The notes below the pieces were generated by a model. It made no database searches. It was given only the letters and a program-made list of their open reading frames with translations, and was not told where the DNA came from. A DNA stretch of 24,971 nucleotides from JACPFJ01 sp036504875 (lineage in GTDB: Bacteria > Desulfobacterota > Desulfuromonadia > Geobacterales > Pseudopelobacteraceae): the NCBI GenBank assembly GCA_036504875.1, contig DASXUK010000052.1:1-24971 (forward strand), read 5' to 3'. Below are positions 7,147 through 14,447 of this stretch, piece after piece (position 1 is the first letter of the stretch; every line of letters begins with the position of its first letter). A program made the position numbers and the translations under genes.

Positions 7147-7552
7147 TCCTGTCTGTCCGGAAACGGGTGCATCGATGTATCGCGGGGTGCGCCCCATGAC
7201 TCTTACCTACAAAGGGAAGAGCTTTACTTTCGATATGCCTGGTTGGTATTGTGACCAATCAGAGGAGAGTATGCATACCGGTGAGGATATGAAGGTTTCC
7301 GACCGGATGTTGAATCTCCTCAAGGCCCGAAGCGAAGGGCTGCTTGAGCCGGAGGGAATTCGTCGTATCCGCAAAAAACTTCGTCTCTCACAGGAAGCGG
7401 CAGGTCTCTTGATCGGCGGTGGCCCGCGGGCTTTCCAAAAATACGAAAGTGGCGACTTGTTGCCTAGCCGTGCTGTCAGCAGCGCTCTTGTTTTGCTGGA
7501 TCATGATCCCGAGGCGTTGTCGGTACTCAAGGTATACAGTAAAGCTGCTTAA
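7139..7552 (+). CDS. mqsA: MqsA-family antitoxin / repressor
   Basis: This 137-residue antitoxin binds MqsR and represses its own operon. The N-terminal part contains CPETG (C6) and PGWYC (C38), corresponding to the zinc-binding domain. The C-terminal half (about 73-125) is an XRE-type helix-turn-helix with RRIRKKLRLSQEAAGLLIGGG and AFQKYESGD, which match MqsA closely. Two of the four zinc cysteines of E. coli MqsA (C3, C6, C37, C40) are missing: the first is Asn3 and the last is Ser41. AAGGAG seven bases before the ATG supports the start. It overlaps mqsR by 8 bp and can be translated independently of the broken toxin frame. Confidence 0.9.
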   Translation: MTNPVCPETGASMYRGVRPMTLTYKGKSFTFDMPGWYCDQSEESMHTGEDMKVSDRMLNLLKARSEGLLEPEGIRRIRKKLRLSQEAAGLLIGGGPRAFQKYESGDLLPSRAVSSALVLLDHDPEALSVLKVYSKAA

Positions 7553-7678
7553 GCCCTAAAGATAACTTCTTATTACAACATAGTTTTCCTCTTTTCACCT
7601 TCTGGAGATGTAATAAATTACTACAACACAACTGGCCATCCCCAAAAGAGCACACACATACGCACATACCACACATAC

Positions 7679-8598
7679 GGGGTCAGGTCTTGAAAAATCA
7701 GTTATTGCGATTAAGCACCTTGCTGATCGTCGTGTAGTGGACATTCAGAACTTTGGATATTTCTTTCAATTTGTATCCGTGCTTGATGTGTGCTTCATGA
7801 ATTAGAAGGTTTCTTTTTTCTTTTTCTGAAACAACGTTGGCTGGAAACAGTTCTGTAAGCAACGGACGGCCCGCAAAGCGCTGTATCCTCGGTATTTCTG
7901 CTATTCCTTCCTTCTCACCAAGAATTTCCTTCAGTTTATCCAGAAACGTTTCCGATCCCAGTATAATTTGTCCTGATAATTTTCCCCACGGTGATTCCTT
8001 GCCCTCAATACCATCCTTCACAAACTGTCGATATTCGCTTCTTGCTTTCCGTAACGAAGAAGAGAAATTTGCTAGAAGCCATTCGGTTGTCAACAAATCC
8101 GGTTGTTGCCGCTTGCCAAGCGTGTGAAGGTAGCTGCTCCATTCAAAGTCTTCAGGAGCCTTCACCATTCCAGCACGGACAGGATTCAGGACCACGTAGC
8201 GACATAGCCCCAGAAGATGGCTCTCTTTTTCGACCAGTACAGCTTTGAACCGCCCCTTGAAAAGGTGGCCATCTGTGCAGTGTCTTCGATTGAATGTCTG
8301 AGTAAAAATACCATTGAGTTGCCGCATACCTGCGGAAAGATTTCCATCGGGCGTTTCAATAAGAAGATGATAGTGATTGCTCATAAGGCAATAAGCATGG
8401 CAGAGCCAGTTGAAACGTTTTACAACCTGTCCCAAAACCATGCAGAATAGATTTCTGTCGTTGTCGTCTTCAAAAATATCTGCTCGGGCGTTGCCGCGAG
8501 TAGTTATATGATAGACTGCGCTTGGAAATTCGATGCGTAGAGGACGGGCCATGGGAATGACTATATCACACCAAAATGATTTTTCAAGACCTGACCCC
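7679..8598. mobile_element. RAYT-type element bounded by perfect 22-bp inverted repeats
   Basis: The 22 bp at 7679-7700 (starting GGGGTCAGGTCTTG) are perfectly complementary in reverse to 8577-8598 (ending CAAGACCTGACCCC). They enclose a single Y1 transposase gene with little else. The transposase stop codon (TCA at 7698-7700 on the plus strand) is the last triplet of the left repeat. The right end abuts the truncated transglutaminase fragment at 8611, so the element probably inserted in, and removed, the rest of that copy. An AC-rich tract (about 7651-7678) adjoins the left end. Confidence 0.8.
7698..8552 (-). CDS. REP-associated tyrosine transposase (RAYT, Y1/HUH family)
   Basis: This 284-residue protein has the IS200-like single-tyrosine transposase domain. 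It shows the N-terminal MARPLRIEFPSAVYHITTRGN, the HUH-type pair H60-Y-H62 in CLMSNHYHLLIET, and the stretch RYVVLNPVRAGMV in which Tyr119 is the likely nucleophile. The C-terminal 30-35 residues (HGYKLKEISKVLNVHYTTISKVL) form a helix-turn-helix that may bind the element's terminal repeats. RAYTs nick single-stranded DNA at hairpin ends and spread REP sequences. The start is the conserved MARPLR methionine, and no strong ribosome-binding site is visible. All visible catalytic residues are present, so the enzyme may be active. Confidence 0.92.
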   Translation of the reverse strand: MARPLRIEFPSAVYHITTRGNARADIFEDDNDRNLFCMVLGQVVKRFNWLCHAYCLMSNHYHLLIETPDGNLSAGMRQLNGIFTQTFNRRHCTDGHLFKGRFKAVLVEKESHLLGLCRYVVLNPVRAGMVKAPEDFEWSSYLHTLGKRQQPDLLTTEWLLANFSSSLRKARSEYRQFVKDGIEGKESPWGKLSGQIILGSETFLDKLKEILGEKEGIAEIPRIQRFAGRPLLTELFPANVVSEKEKRNLLIHEAHIKHGYKLKEISKVLNVHYTTISKVLNRNN

Positions 8599-8610
8599 TT
8601 TTTCGTTCTA

Positions 8611-8719
8611 ATAATGACTGTGTAAGTTCCAAAGCCTTCTGCCGGACAGCCGGGGTCTGCCAGTCAACAATTGTGTCGGAAACCAGATATTCGCGTAAAT
8701 CATCCGATTCAGGGTACAT
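8611..8719 (-). pseudogene. Truncated copy of the transglutaminase-like gene
   Basis: From ATG 8719 the minus strand encodes the first 36 residues of the gene at 6083-6682 with a single change (Ser9 to Arg), then runs into unrelated sequence at the border of the RAYT element. The catalytic Cys, His and Asp are all missing, so it cannot be functional. The frame continues through the element's end to a stop at 8561, giving a nonsense tail. The 5' upstream sequence is conserved with the intact copy up to 8758. Confidence 0.88.
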
Positions 8720-8758
8720 ACTAATCCTCATGTGAGATTTGTATTTGTGGGGCCAACG
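8611..8758. repeat. 148-bp direct repeat, copy 2
   Basis: This is the second copy of the segment at 6574-6721, with about 97% identity. It begins 12 bp after the RAYT right repeat and ends at GGCCAAC-G, the outer element of candidate attC site 2. Confidence 0.9.
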
Positions 8759-8812
8759 AGCTGGCCAGTGAGCCGAGAACGTCAGCGAATCGGCTCTAGT
8801 GGCATGTTGGGC
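8751..8812. other. Candidate integron attC site 2
   Basis: The outer elements GGCCAAC (8751-8757) and GTTGGGC (8806-8812) pair with one mismatch. The inner arms GAGCCGA (8770-8776) and TCGGCTC (8790-8796) pair perfectly around a 13-nt loop, with unpaired spacers of 12 and 9 nt. The geometry matches the site at 6714-6771 although the arm sequences differ. On the minus strand it reads GCCCAAC...GTTGGCC, begins 11 bp after the lipoprotein stop codon, and so has the position of the attC site of that gene. Core bases deviate at one position. Confidence 0.55.
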
Positions 8813-8822
8813 AGTGTTTTGT

Positions 8823-9368
8823 TTATTTTGAGACATTGATCGGTGACACCGATGCAACTTTCCCTTCTGCATCTGTAATAATTTCATAATTGTCGTAAAC
8901 ACCGAATAATTGTTTTGGCGGTGATTCAACTTTGAATGACATAGACTTAGCCCATGTAGCATAATCACTATCTAGTGCTTTCAGAAATTCTTCTTTATTC
9001 TTAAATGATCTCTCCGGTATAACTTGAGGCGCAGAAGGCTCATTTATGCCACAATAGATTCGAACCCAGAAATTCCCAGAACCTGAAGAGGAAAAATAAC
9101 TAATATCGAGCAAATGTCGATTGCATGCATTGCTGACAGGTTGCTTTTCTGAAAGCGTTCCGCCTGGAATGTTTTTGTTTTTCATTTGAATCAGATAATC
9201 TGACAATCCAGATTCAAAGGCTTGGCGAATAGACATTCCGGGATGAATAGCATCATGAGACCGAATAAATGCCTTATACTTACTACTTTTGCTGCAGCCA
9301 GCAAAGCACATCACGAAAAGCAAAAGTAAAATGCCCCAATATGTGTGGAACCTCAATTGCAATCTCAT
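8823..9368 (-). CDS. Predicted lipoprotein of unknown function
   Basis: The protein has 181 residues. The N-terminus MRLQLRFHTYWGILLLLF leads into a lipobox FAGC-S, predicting lipid attachment and export. The mature part (SSKYKAFIRSHDAIHPGMSIRQAFESGL and NNYEI-like segments further on) matches no family I recognise. ATG 9368 is chosen because TGAGG lies five bases upstream and a signal sequence follows directly; the frame is open back to 9485 but would bury the signal. No convincing neighbour-based role is visible. A candidate attC site follows 11 bp after the stop, and a core-like GTTAGCC lies 54 bp upstream of the start, so it may be a single-gene cassette. Confidence 0.7.
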   Translation of the reverse strand: MRLQLRFHTYWGILLLLFVMCFAGCSKSSKYKAFIRSHDAIHPGMSIRQAFESGLSDYLIQMKNKNIPGGTLSEKQPVSNACNRHLLDISYFSSSGSGNFWVRIYCGINEPSAPQVIPERSFKNKEEFLKALDSDYATWAKSMSFKVESPPKQLFGVYDNYEIITDAEGKVASVSPINVSK

Positions 9369-9438
9369 CCAAACCTCATTTCTCCGCTGATTCATTCCGG
9401 AGTCTCTGATTTCAGTTTTTTTGGCTAACTCGTTGTTG

Positions 9439-9466
9439 ACCGGTTCACGCGCGCGCGTGAACCGGT
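9439..9466. repeat. 28-bp perfect palindrome
   Basis: The arms ACCGGTTCACGCGC (9439-9452) and GCGCGTGAACCGGT (9453-9466) are exact reverse complements with no spacer. A core-like GGCTAAC (9423-9429) lies nine bases to the left, but no matching GTT element lies to the right. There is no T-run, so it is not an obvious terminator. It may be a remnant of a third attC-like site or a binding site. Confidence 0.85.
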
Positions 9467-9541
9467 GATCTACCCGAACGGACATTTCACCGGGAGCATG
9501 AACACGGGTAGTAGTAAATTAGCTCGATCAGCTCCTCAAAC

Positions 9542-9577
9542 AAAAACCGGCGCCCGGAAAATTCCGTGGCGCCGGTT
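9542..9577 (-). terminator. Rho-independent terminator of nrdJ
   Basis: AACCGGCGCC (9545-9554) and GGCGCCGGTT (9568-9577) form a perfect 10-bp GC-rich stem with a 13-nt loop. On the minus strand it is followed by TTTTT. It lies 38 bp downstream of the nrdJ stop codon. Confidence 0.85.
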
Positions 9578-9614
9578 GTGTTTCAGCGTTTCAGTACTGG
9601 AAGAGACAATCACG

Positions 9615-11849
9615 TTAAGCACATTCCGAATAGCCACAAACATGGCAGACCGAACAGCCACCCTCATGCTCAACGATCCCACCGCACTCGGGACAGGCAC
9701 CCCGTTCTTGGCGGGCGGTCTCGGCGTTGACATCGTAGCCATTGGCTATCATGTGGGCCTGGATGGCTTTGGCAACTGCATCGGCACAGGAGAGGACCCG
9801 GTTGTCGCCGAAGCCGGAGGGACAGTGGCAGGAAATGCCTAGTAATTGCTTGACAACCTGGCGGGCCTGAATGCCGCTGCGCCAAGCCAGCGAAACCATG
9901 CGGCCGATCGCTTCAGCCTGTGAGGCGGCGCATCCGCCGGCCTTGCCCATGGTAGTGAACAGCTCGAACAGCCCGGTGTTGTCTTCGTTGATCGTGACAT
10001 AGAGCGGACCGCAACCAGTCTGCATTTGATGCGTCCAACCCTTAAGAGCGCGAGGTCGCTCACGTTTGACAGCCTTTTTCTCTTCCTCAACCGACAAGGC
10101 CTCGGCCGCTTTTTCCTCTTTCTTGCCGGTGGAGAGAACCTGTTCGTCACGTGATCCGTCACGATAGATGGTTACGCCCTTGCAGCCGCTTTCATAGGCC
10201 AACATGTAGACCTTTTCAACATCGTCAATGGTGGCAGTATTGGGGAAGTTGACTGTTTTGCTGACGGCGTTGTCGGTATAAAGCTGAAAGGCCGACTGCA
10301 TCTGGATGTGATCCTCGGGCTGGATGTCATGGGCAGTGACGAATATATTGCGCACATCAGCCGGCACCTCGGGAATATCCTGTACAGTGCCGTGTTCGGC
10401 AATCTTCTTCATCAGGTCTTCCGAGTAAAAACCTCGTTCACGGGCAATCTGCTCAAACATCGGATTGACTTCGACCAGCACGTTTTTGTCCATTACAGTG
10501 CGAATGTAGGATACAGCAAACAGCGGTTCAACACCTGATGAGGCATTCGAGATGATTGAGATCGTTCCGGTGGGTGCAATGGTGGTAACAGTGGCGTTAC
10601 GCATTGCCGGAGCACCCTTTTTATCAAAAATCGACCCTTTATAGTTGGGGAACGAACCACGCTTATTCCCTAGTCCCTGAGAAGCCAGATGCCCTTCATC
10701 GTTGATAAACTTCATCACCTTTTCACCCAACTTGACCGCTTCTTCGGAGCTGTAAGGAACTCCCAGCAGAATCAACATGTCGGCCCAGCCCATGACACCC
10801 AGTCCAATTTTGCGGTTGCTATGGGTCATTTCCTGGATCTGCTGTAAAGGATAGTTGTTTGCCTCAATAACGTTATCCAGGAAATGGACTGAATTTTGAA
10901 CGACCTCTTTCAGTTTATTCCAGTCAATGGCGCCCTCTTTTACAAATTTGCCCAGGTTAATCGAGCCCAAGTTGCATGATTCGTACGGTAGCAGCGGCTG
11001 TTCCCCGCACGGGTTGGTGGATTCAATCTCGCCTATCAGCGGGGTCGGGTTATCCCGGTTCAGCCGGTCAAGGAATATGATCCCGGGCTCGCCGTTTTCC
11101 CAGGCTTGGACAACTATGCGATGAAATACTTTACGGGCATTAAGGGTGCCGAAAACTTTTTTGTCGCGTGGGTTAATCAGTTCATATTCATCGTCGCGCT
11201 CAACCGCCTGCATGAATTTTTCAGTCAGACCGACAGAAATGTTAAAATTGTTAAGTTGCTTTTGGTCGGCCTTACACATGATGAAATCCATGATGTTAGG
11301 ATGGTCGACCCTTAGGATACCCATGTTTGCACCGCGCCTGGTGCCGCCCTGTTTGATGGTTTCGGTGGCAATATCGAAAACGCGCATGAAGGACAGGGGG
11401 CCACTGGAAATGCCGGTGGTAGAACTGACCACGTCATTGGCAGGACGCAGGCGTGAGAAGGAGAAACCTGTGCCGCCGCCTGATTTGTGGATCAAGGCGG
11501 TGAATTTTACTGCATCAAAGATCTCTTCCATGGAGTCGCCCACCGGCAGGACAAAGCAGGCTGAAAGCTGGCCCAGCTCGCGGCCCGCGTTCATAAGGGT
11601 CGGTGAGTTGGGGAGAAATTCGAAGCTGGTCATCATCTGGTAAAAGGTGTCGGCAAGTGCTTTTATATCTGAATTTTTGTCGAATATTTTATCGGGGGCG
11701 GCAATGGTCTCGGCTACGCGGCGAAACATGTCGGCCGGTGTTTCTAGAGACTTGCCATCGATATCACGTCTAAGATATCGCTTTTCCAACACTGTCTGGG
11801 CGTTTTTGGAAAGGGTTGGGACAGAGTCTTTTGAGGTTTCTTTTTTCAT
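9615..11849 (-). CDS. nrdJ: Adenosylcobalamin-dependent (class II) ribonucleotide reductase
   Basis: This 744-residue enzyme reduces ribonucleotides to deoxyribonucleotides with a B12-derived thiyl radical and does not depend on oxygen. Visible motifs include SACFVLPV (C98, one of the redox cysteines), KSGGGTGFSFSRLRP, GGTRRGANMGIL, the active-site N279-P-C281-G-E283 triad and SCNLGSINL. The C-terminus carries the cysteine cluster CPECGGIVEHEGGCSVCHVCG, which serves zinc binding and electron relay. ATG 11849 is chosen because AGGAG lies just upstream; an in-frame ATG at 11882 would add 11 residues without a ribosome-binding site. The gene has its own terminator and an NrdR-box-like promoter. 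It is divergent from the GGDEF gene. Confidence 0.96.
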   Translation of the reverse strand: MKKETSKDSVPTLSKNAQTVLEKRYLRRDIDGKSLETPADMFRRVAETIAAPDKIFDKNSDIKALADTFYQMMTSFEFLPNSPTLMNAGRELGQLSACFVLPVGDSMEEIFDAVKFTALIHKSGGGTGFSFSRLRPANDVVSSTTGISSGPLSFMRVFDIATETIKQGGTRRGANMGILRVDHPNIMDFIMCKADQKQLNNFNISVGLTEKFMQAVERDDEYELINPRDKKVFGTLNARKVFHRIVVQAWENGEPGIIFLDRLNRDNPTPLIGEIESTNPCGEQPLLPYESCNLGSINLGKFVKEGAIDWNKLKEVVQNSVHFLDNVIEANNYPLQQIQEMTHSNRKIGLGVMGWADMLILLGVPYSSEEAVKLGEKVMKFINDEGHLASQGLGNKRGSFPNYKGSIFDKKGAPAMRNATVTTIAPTGTISIISNASSGVEPLFAVSYIRTVMDKNVLVEVNPMFEQIARERGFYSEDLMKKIAEHGTVQDIPEVPADVRNIFVTAHDIQPEDHIQMQSAFQLYTDNAVSKTVNFPNTATIDDVEKVYMLAYESGCKGVTIYRDGSRDEQVLSTGKKEEKAAEALSVEEEKKAVKRERPRALKGWTHQMQTGCGPLYVTINEDNTGLFELFTTMGKAGGCAASQAEAIGRMVSLAWRSGIQARQVVKQLLGISCHCPSGFGDNRVLSCADAVAKAIQAHMIANGYDVNAETARQERGACPECGGIVEHEGGCSVCHVCGYSECA

Positions 11850-11922
11850 CGAGTTCTCCTGAATTCTGAAATCATGTGTCAAATCGGTATATTAACATTG
11901 TAGCGTTTTTGATTGAATTCAA

Positions 11923-11992
11923 CCACAATATTTAGTGGCGTGATGGAAAATAAACCACAACATATATGCCGTGTCAACACAATATTTAAATT
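11923..11992 (-). promoter_or_regulatory. nrdJ promoter with NrdR-box-like sites
   Basis: On the minus strand TTGACA (11977-11972) and TTTATT (11954-11949) are 17 bp apart. The 16-mer CCACAATATTTAGTGG (11923-11938) matches the NrdR-box consensus at 13 of 16 positions by eye. A second, weaker site (11955-11970, CCACAACATATAT...) starts exactly 32 bp away and sits between -35 and -10. A third (11977-11992, ACACAATATTT...) overlaps the -35. NrdR normally binds paired boxes 31-32 bp apart to repress reductase genes. Confidence 0.6.
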
Positions 11993-12120
11993 TAACATAA
12001 CCTGCTGAAAGCATTTGAAAACATCAAAGGGCTGACTTAAACCGGGTAAAAAAACAGAAGTATAAATTTACAGGATCGCTGATTTATGCTAAAAATTATG
12101 CTTGGTAGCTGGGGGCACAA

Positions 12121-13191
12121 GTGAATATTTCTGATGTTAGTTGTAAAGATTGTCAAAAAGAAGAGCTTGAAAAACAGATCCTGGCCCTGAATGATCTGAT
12201 TGCTGGGGCGCAAGCTTCGGTTTCTTCCATTGATCTTGATACTCTCCTGGAGGCCATCCTTGAAAGCGCTATGCGATTTACAGATATGCCGGCCGGCAGC
12301 GTTGCGCTCTATGATAACCGAACTGGTCAGCTAACACTGCGAGCTCACACCGGCTTAAGCCATGAATTCGTCGCCTGCGATACCTGGGTGGTCACTCCTG
12401 GCGGTCTGACCGACCAACTGATTCGGCAAGAGGAGATTCTTTTTGTCGAGGATACTGAAAAAGTAGAATTTTTTAAAAATCCACTGGCAGTACATGAGGG
12501 AATTCGTTCTCTGATATGCATTCCACTTGTCACCAAAGGCGGTATCCAGGGCATACTGTATCTTGATGATTTTAATCCGCAGAAATTTGATCCGAGCAGG
12601 ATGTCACTGCTTTCGGTGCTGGCTTCGTTTGCCGCCATGTCCATTGAAAACGCAACGCTGCATCAAGAAACTCGTGAGATGGCAATCACCGACGTCTTGA
12701 CCGGCCTTTACAATCGTCGCTACTTTGACAAGGTGCTGCCTCAGGAACTGGAAAGGTCACGTCGCTACGGGCTATCATTATCTATTCTGCTGATCGATGC
12801 CGATAACTTTAAAAAATTCAATGATACCTATGGACATCCCATGGGGGATCGTATTCTGGCTGCTATAGGGCAGACTATCAAAAAAGCACTCCGAACAGTG
12901 GATTTTGCATTTCGCTACGGAGGCGAGGAATTTATCATTATATTGCCGGAAGCGTCCATAAAAAGTGCTCGAAAAGCAGCTGAGAGAATCCGGAAGCAAA
13001 TAATCATCGACAGTAGGAAGTTGCTACGCAGCGATCTGGCAGAGCCTGTTACAGTCAGTACCGGAATTGCCTGCTACCCTCGTGATGCTGAAGATGCCGT
13101 GGCCTTGGTCGCTCTGGCTGATAGCCTTCTTTACCAAGCCAAGGGAGCCGGGAGAAACCGTATACTTTTGCGAGAGGAAAACAATCGGTGA
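12121..13191 (+). CDS. Diguanylate cyclase with GAF sensor domain
   Basis: This 356-residue cytoplasmic protein is predicted to make cyclic di-GMP from two GTP. A short N-terminal stretch with two cysteines and a helix (1-35) precedes a GAF domain (about 39-180) and a GGDEF domain (about 188-350). The catalytic loop is intact as GGEEF (267-271), and the inhibitory I-site RTVD (258-261) lies five residues before it, so product feedback is expected. ITDVLTGLYNRRYFD and DADNFKKFNDTYGH are conserved. The start is GTG at 12121, since no ATG precedes the GAF domain. The stop overlaps the next gene (GTGA). It is the first gene of a probable five-gene plus-strand unit. Confidence 0.93.
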   Translation: MNISDVSCKDCQKEELEKQILALNDLIAGAQASVSSIDLDTLLEAILESAMRFTDMPAGSVALYDNRTGQLTLRAHTGLSHEFVACDTWVVTPGGLTDQLIRQEEILFVEDTEKVEFFKNPLAVHEGIRSLICIPLVTKGGIQGILYLDDFNPQKFDPSRMSLLSVLASFAAMSIENATLHQETREMAITDVLTGLYNRRYFDKVLPQELERSRRYGLSLSILLIDADNFKKFNDTYGHPMGDRILAAIGQTIKKALRTVDFAFRYGGEEFIIILPEASIKSARKAAERIRKQIIIDSRKLLRSDLAEPVTVSTGIACYPRDAEDAVALVALADSLLYQAKGAGRNRILLREENNR

Positions 13192-14441
13192 CAGCCGCTT
13201 TTTTCCGGACCAAATTCGCGGGATCTTTGATCAGAATTCTTCTGACAGGTGTAGCTGGCCTTTCCCTTACCGCTCCTGCCTTAGGTGAGGATTCGCCCCC
13301 CAGCAAACCGGTTTTTTCAATAAAGACCCCCGCAAACACTTCACAGCCTGCAGCTAGACCGATTCCACAACCAACTATTGACAAGAGTGACGCACCGGCC
13401 TCAGGGATCGAGCGGGGGCTGATTCTCACTCAGGCAGACTTCAGTTATCAAAATGCCACCTTAAGCGAGGATACAACCTGGCGCGGCAGCGTACTGATTC
13501 GGGGCTCCCTCGTCATTGCCCCCCAAGCTACTCTACGGATTGAACCGGGTACAGTAGTGCGTTTTATGAGATCAGCCGGCCAGCGGCAAACTCCACGACT
13601 GGTTGTCATGGGAAGGCTGCAGTGCTCAGGTACAGTAGAGAAGCCGGTCTCATTCAGCTCAAATTATTCCGGGCCCATGAAAGGCGATTGGGGCGGTATT
13701 TTCTTTATCACCACCGATAAGCGGAACCAGATCGAATTTTGCCGTATAGAAGGTGCTGAAACAGCGATTGCCGGCCATTTTTCAACCGTTACCGCTAAAG
13801 GAGTGTCAATCACCCGGGCCGTCACAGGGATAGTTGCGCGGGACAGTGTCGTAAGTCTTGCTAACCTCGTCATCAGCGACTGTGAAACCGGGCTTGATGT
13901 CCATGATAGCGAGATTGATCTACGGGAAGGAAACCTGACGGAAAATCGCCGTGGGATAAGCGCACAGCGTTCTTCATTGGCCATTAGCCAGCTGGCAATA
14001 AGAGCCAGCGAACAGCAAGGCATACTGGCCGAGGATTGCCGGATCAGAATCAGTAACTGCGAGCTATCTGCAAACGCTGTGGGAGCTAAACTAAAGGGCG
14101 GTGAAGGGCAAATTTTTCTGACCCGTTTTACGAAAAACAGTGCTACCGGGCTGCATCTTTCCGGCGCGCGCGTAAAGGTTCAGCGCTGCTTGTTCGCTGA
14201 AAATTTGGCTGATGGTATTCAAATGGATGACGGTCGGGGAGTGGTTTTGACAAGCTCTTTTATCAATAATGGCGGCTACAACCTGATCAACAATGGTCGG
14301 GAGGATATTATTGCTGTACAAAACTGGTGGGGGAGCAGCAATGAAGAAACCATACTGGCAAAGCTGCGGGGTACCGGCAAGGATGCACGTTTTGTTGAAA
14401 TTGCTCCATGGTTGGCTGAAAAACCAGCCGGAATGCCTTAA
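13188..14441 (+). CDS. Exported right-handed parallel beta-helix protein
   Basis: This 417-residue protein has an N-terminal signal peptide (basic TKFAGSLIRILL, hydrophobic core, likely cleavage after APALG). A Pro/Ser-rich linker (about 35-75) follows, and then repeated short beta-strand rungs typical of NosD/pectate-lyase-like beta-helices, such as LREGNLTENRRGISAQRSSL and NCELSANAVGAKLKGGEG. The N-terminal rung region resembles adhesin-type solenoids (RGSLVIAPQATLRIEPGTVV). No lyase catalytic residues were identified, so a structural, adhesive or sugar-binding role at the periplasm or surface is as likely as an enzyme. The GTG start overlaps the diguanylate cyclase stop, so the two are translationally coupled. 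Confidence 0.82.
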   Translation: MTAAFFRTKFAGSLIRILLTGVAGLSLTAPALGEDSPPSKPVFSIKTPANTSQPAARPIPQPTIDKSDAPASGIERGLILTQADFSYQNATLSEDTTWRGSVLIRGSLVIAPQATLRIEPGTVVRFMRSAGQRQTPRLVVMGRLQCSGTVEKPVSFSSNYSGPMKGDWGGIFFITTDKRNQIEFCRIEGAETAIAGHFSTVTAKGVSITRAVTGIVARDSVVSLANLVISDCETGLDVHDSEIDLREGNLTENRRGISAQRSSLAISQLAIRASEQQGILAEDCRIRISNCELSANAVGAKLKGGEGQIFLTRFTKNSATGLHLSGARVKVQRCLFAENLADGIQMDDGRGVVLTSSFINNGGYNLINNGREDIIAVQNWWGSSNEETILAKLRGTGKDARFVEIAPWLAEKPAGMP

Positions 14442-14447
14442 TTGAGT

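Noticed and set aside
7651..7678. CRISPR or regular tandem repeat in the ACACATAC-rich tract
   Set aside because: It is a short irregular AC-rich tract without fixed unit or spacers.
9465..9842. 125-residue plus-strand frame across the nrdJ terminator
   Set aside because: It is antisense to the nrdJ 3' end and the terminator hairpin, and its composition is that of a shadow frame.
11850..12120. Cobalamin riboswitch upstream of nrdJ
   Set aside because: The 5' region is AT-rich and too short, and lacks a recognisable B12 box; NrdR-like sites explain it better.
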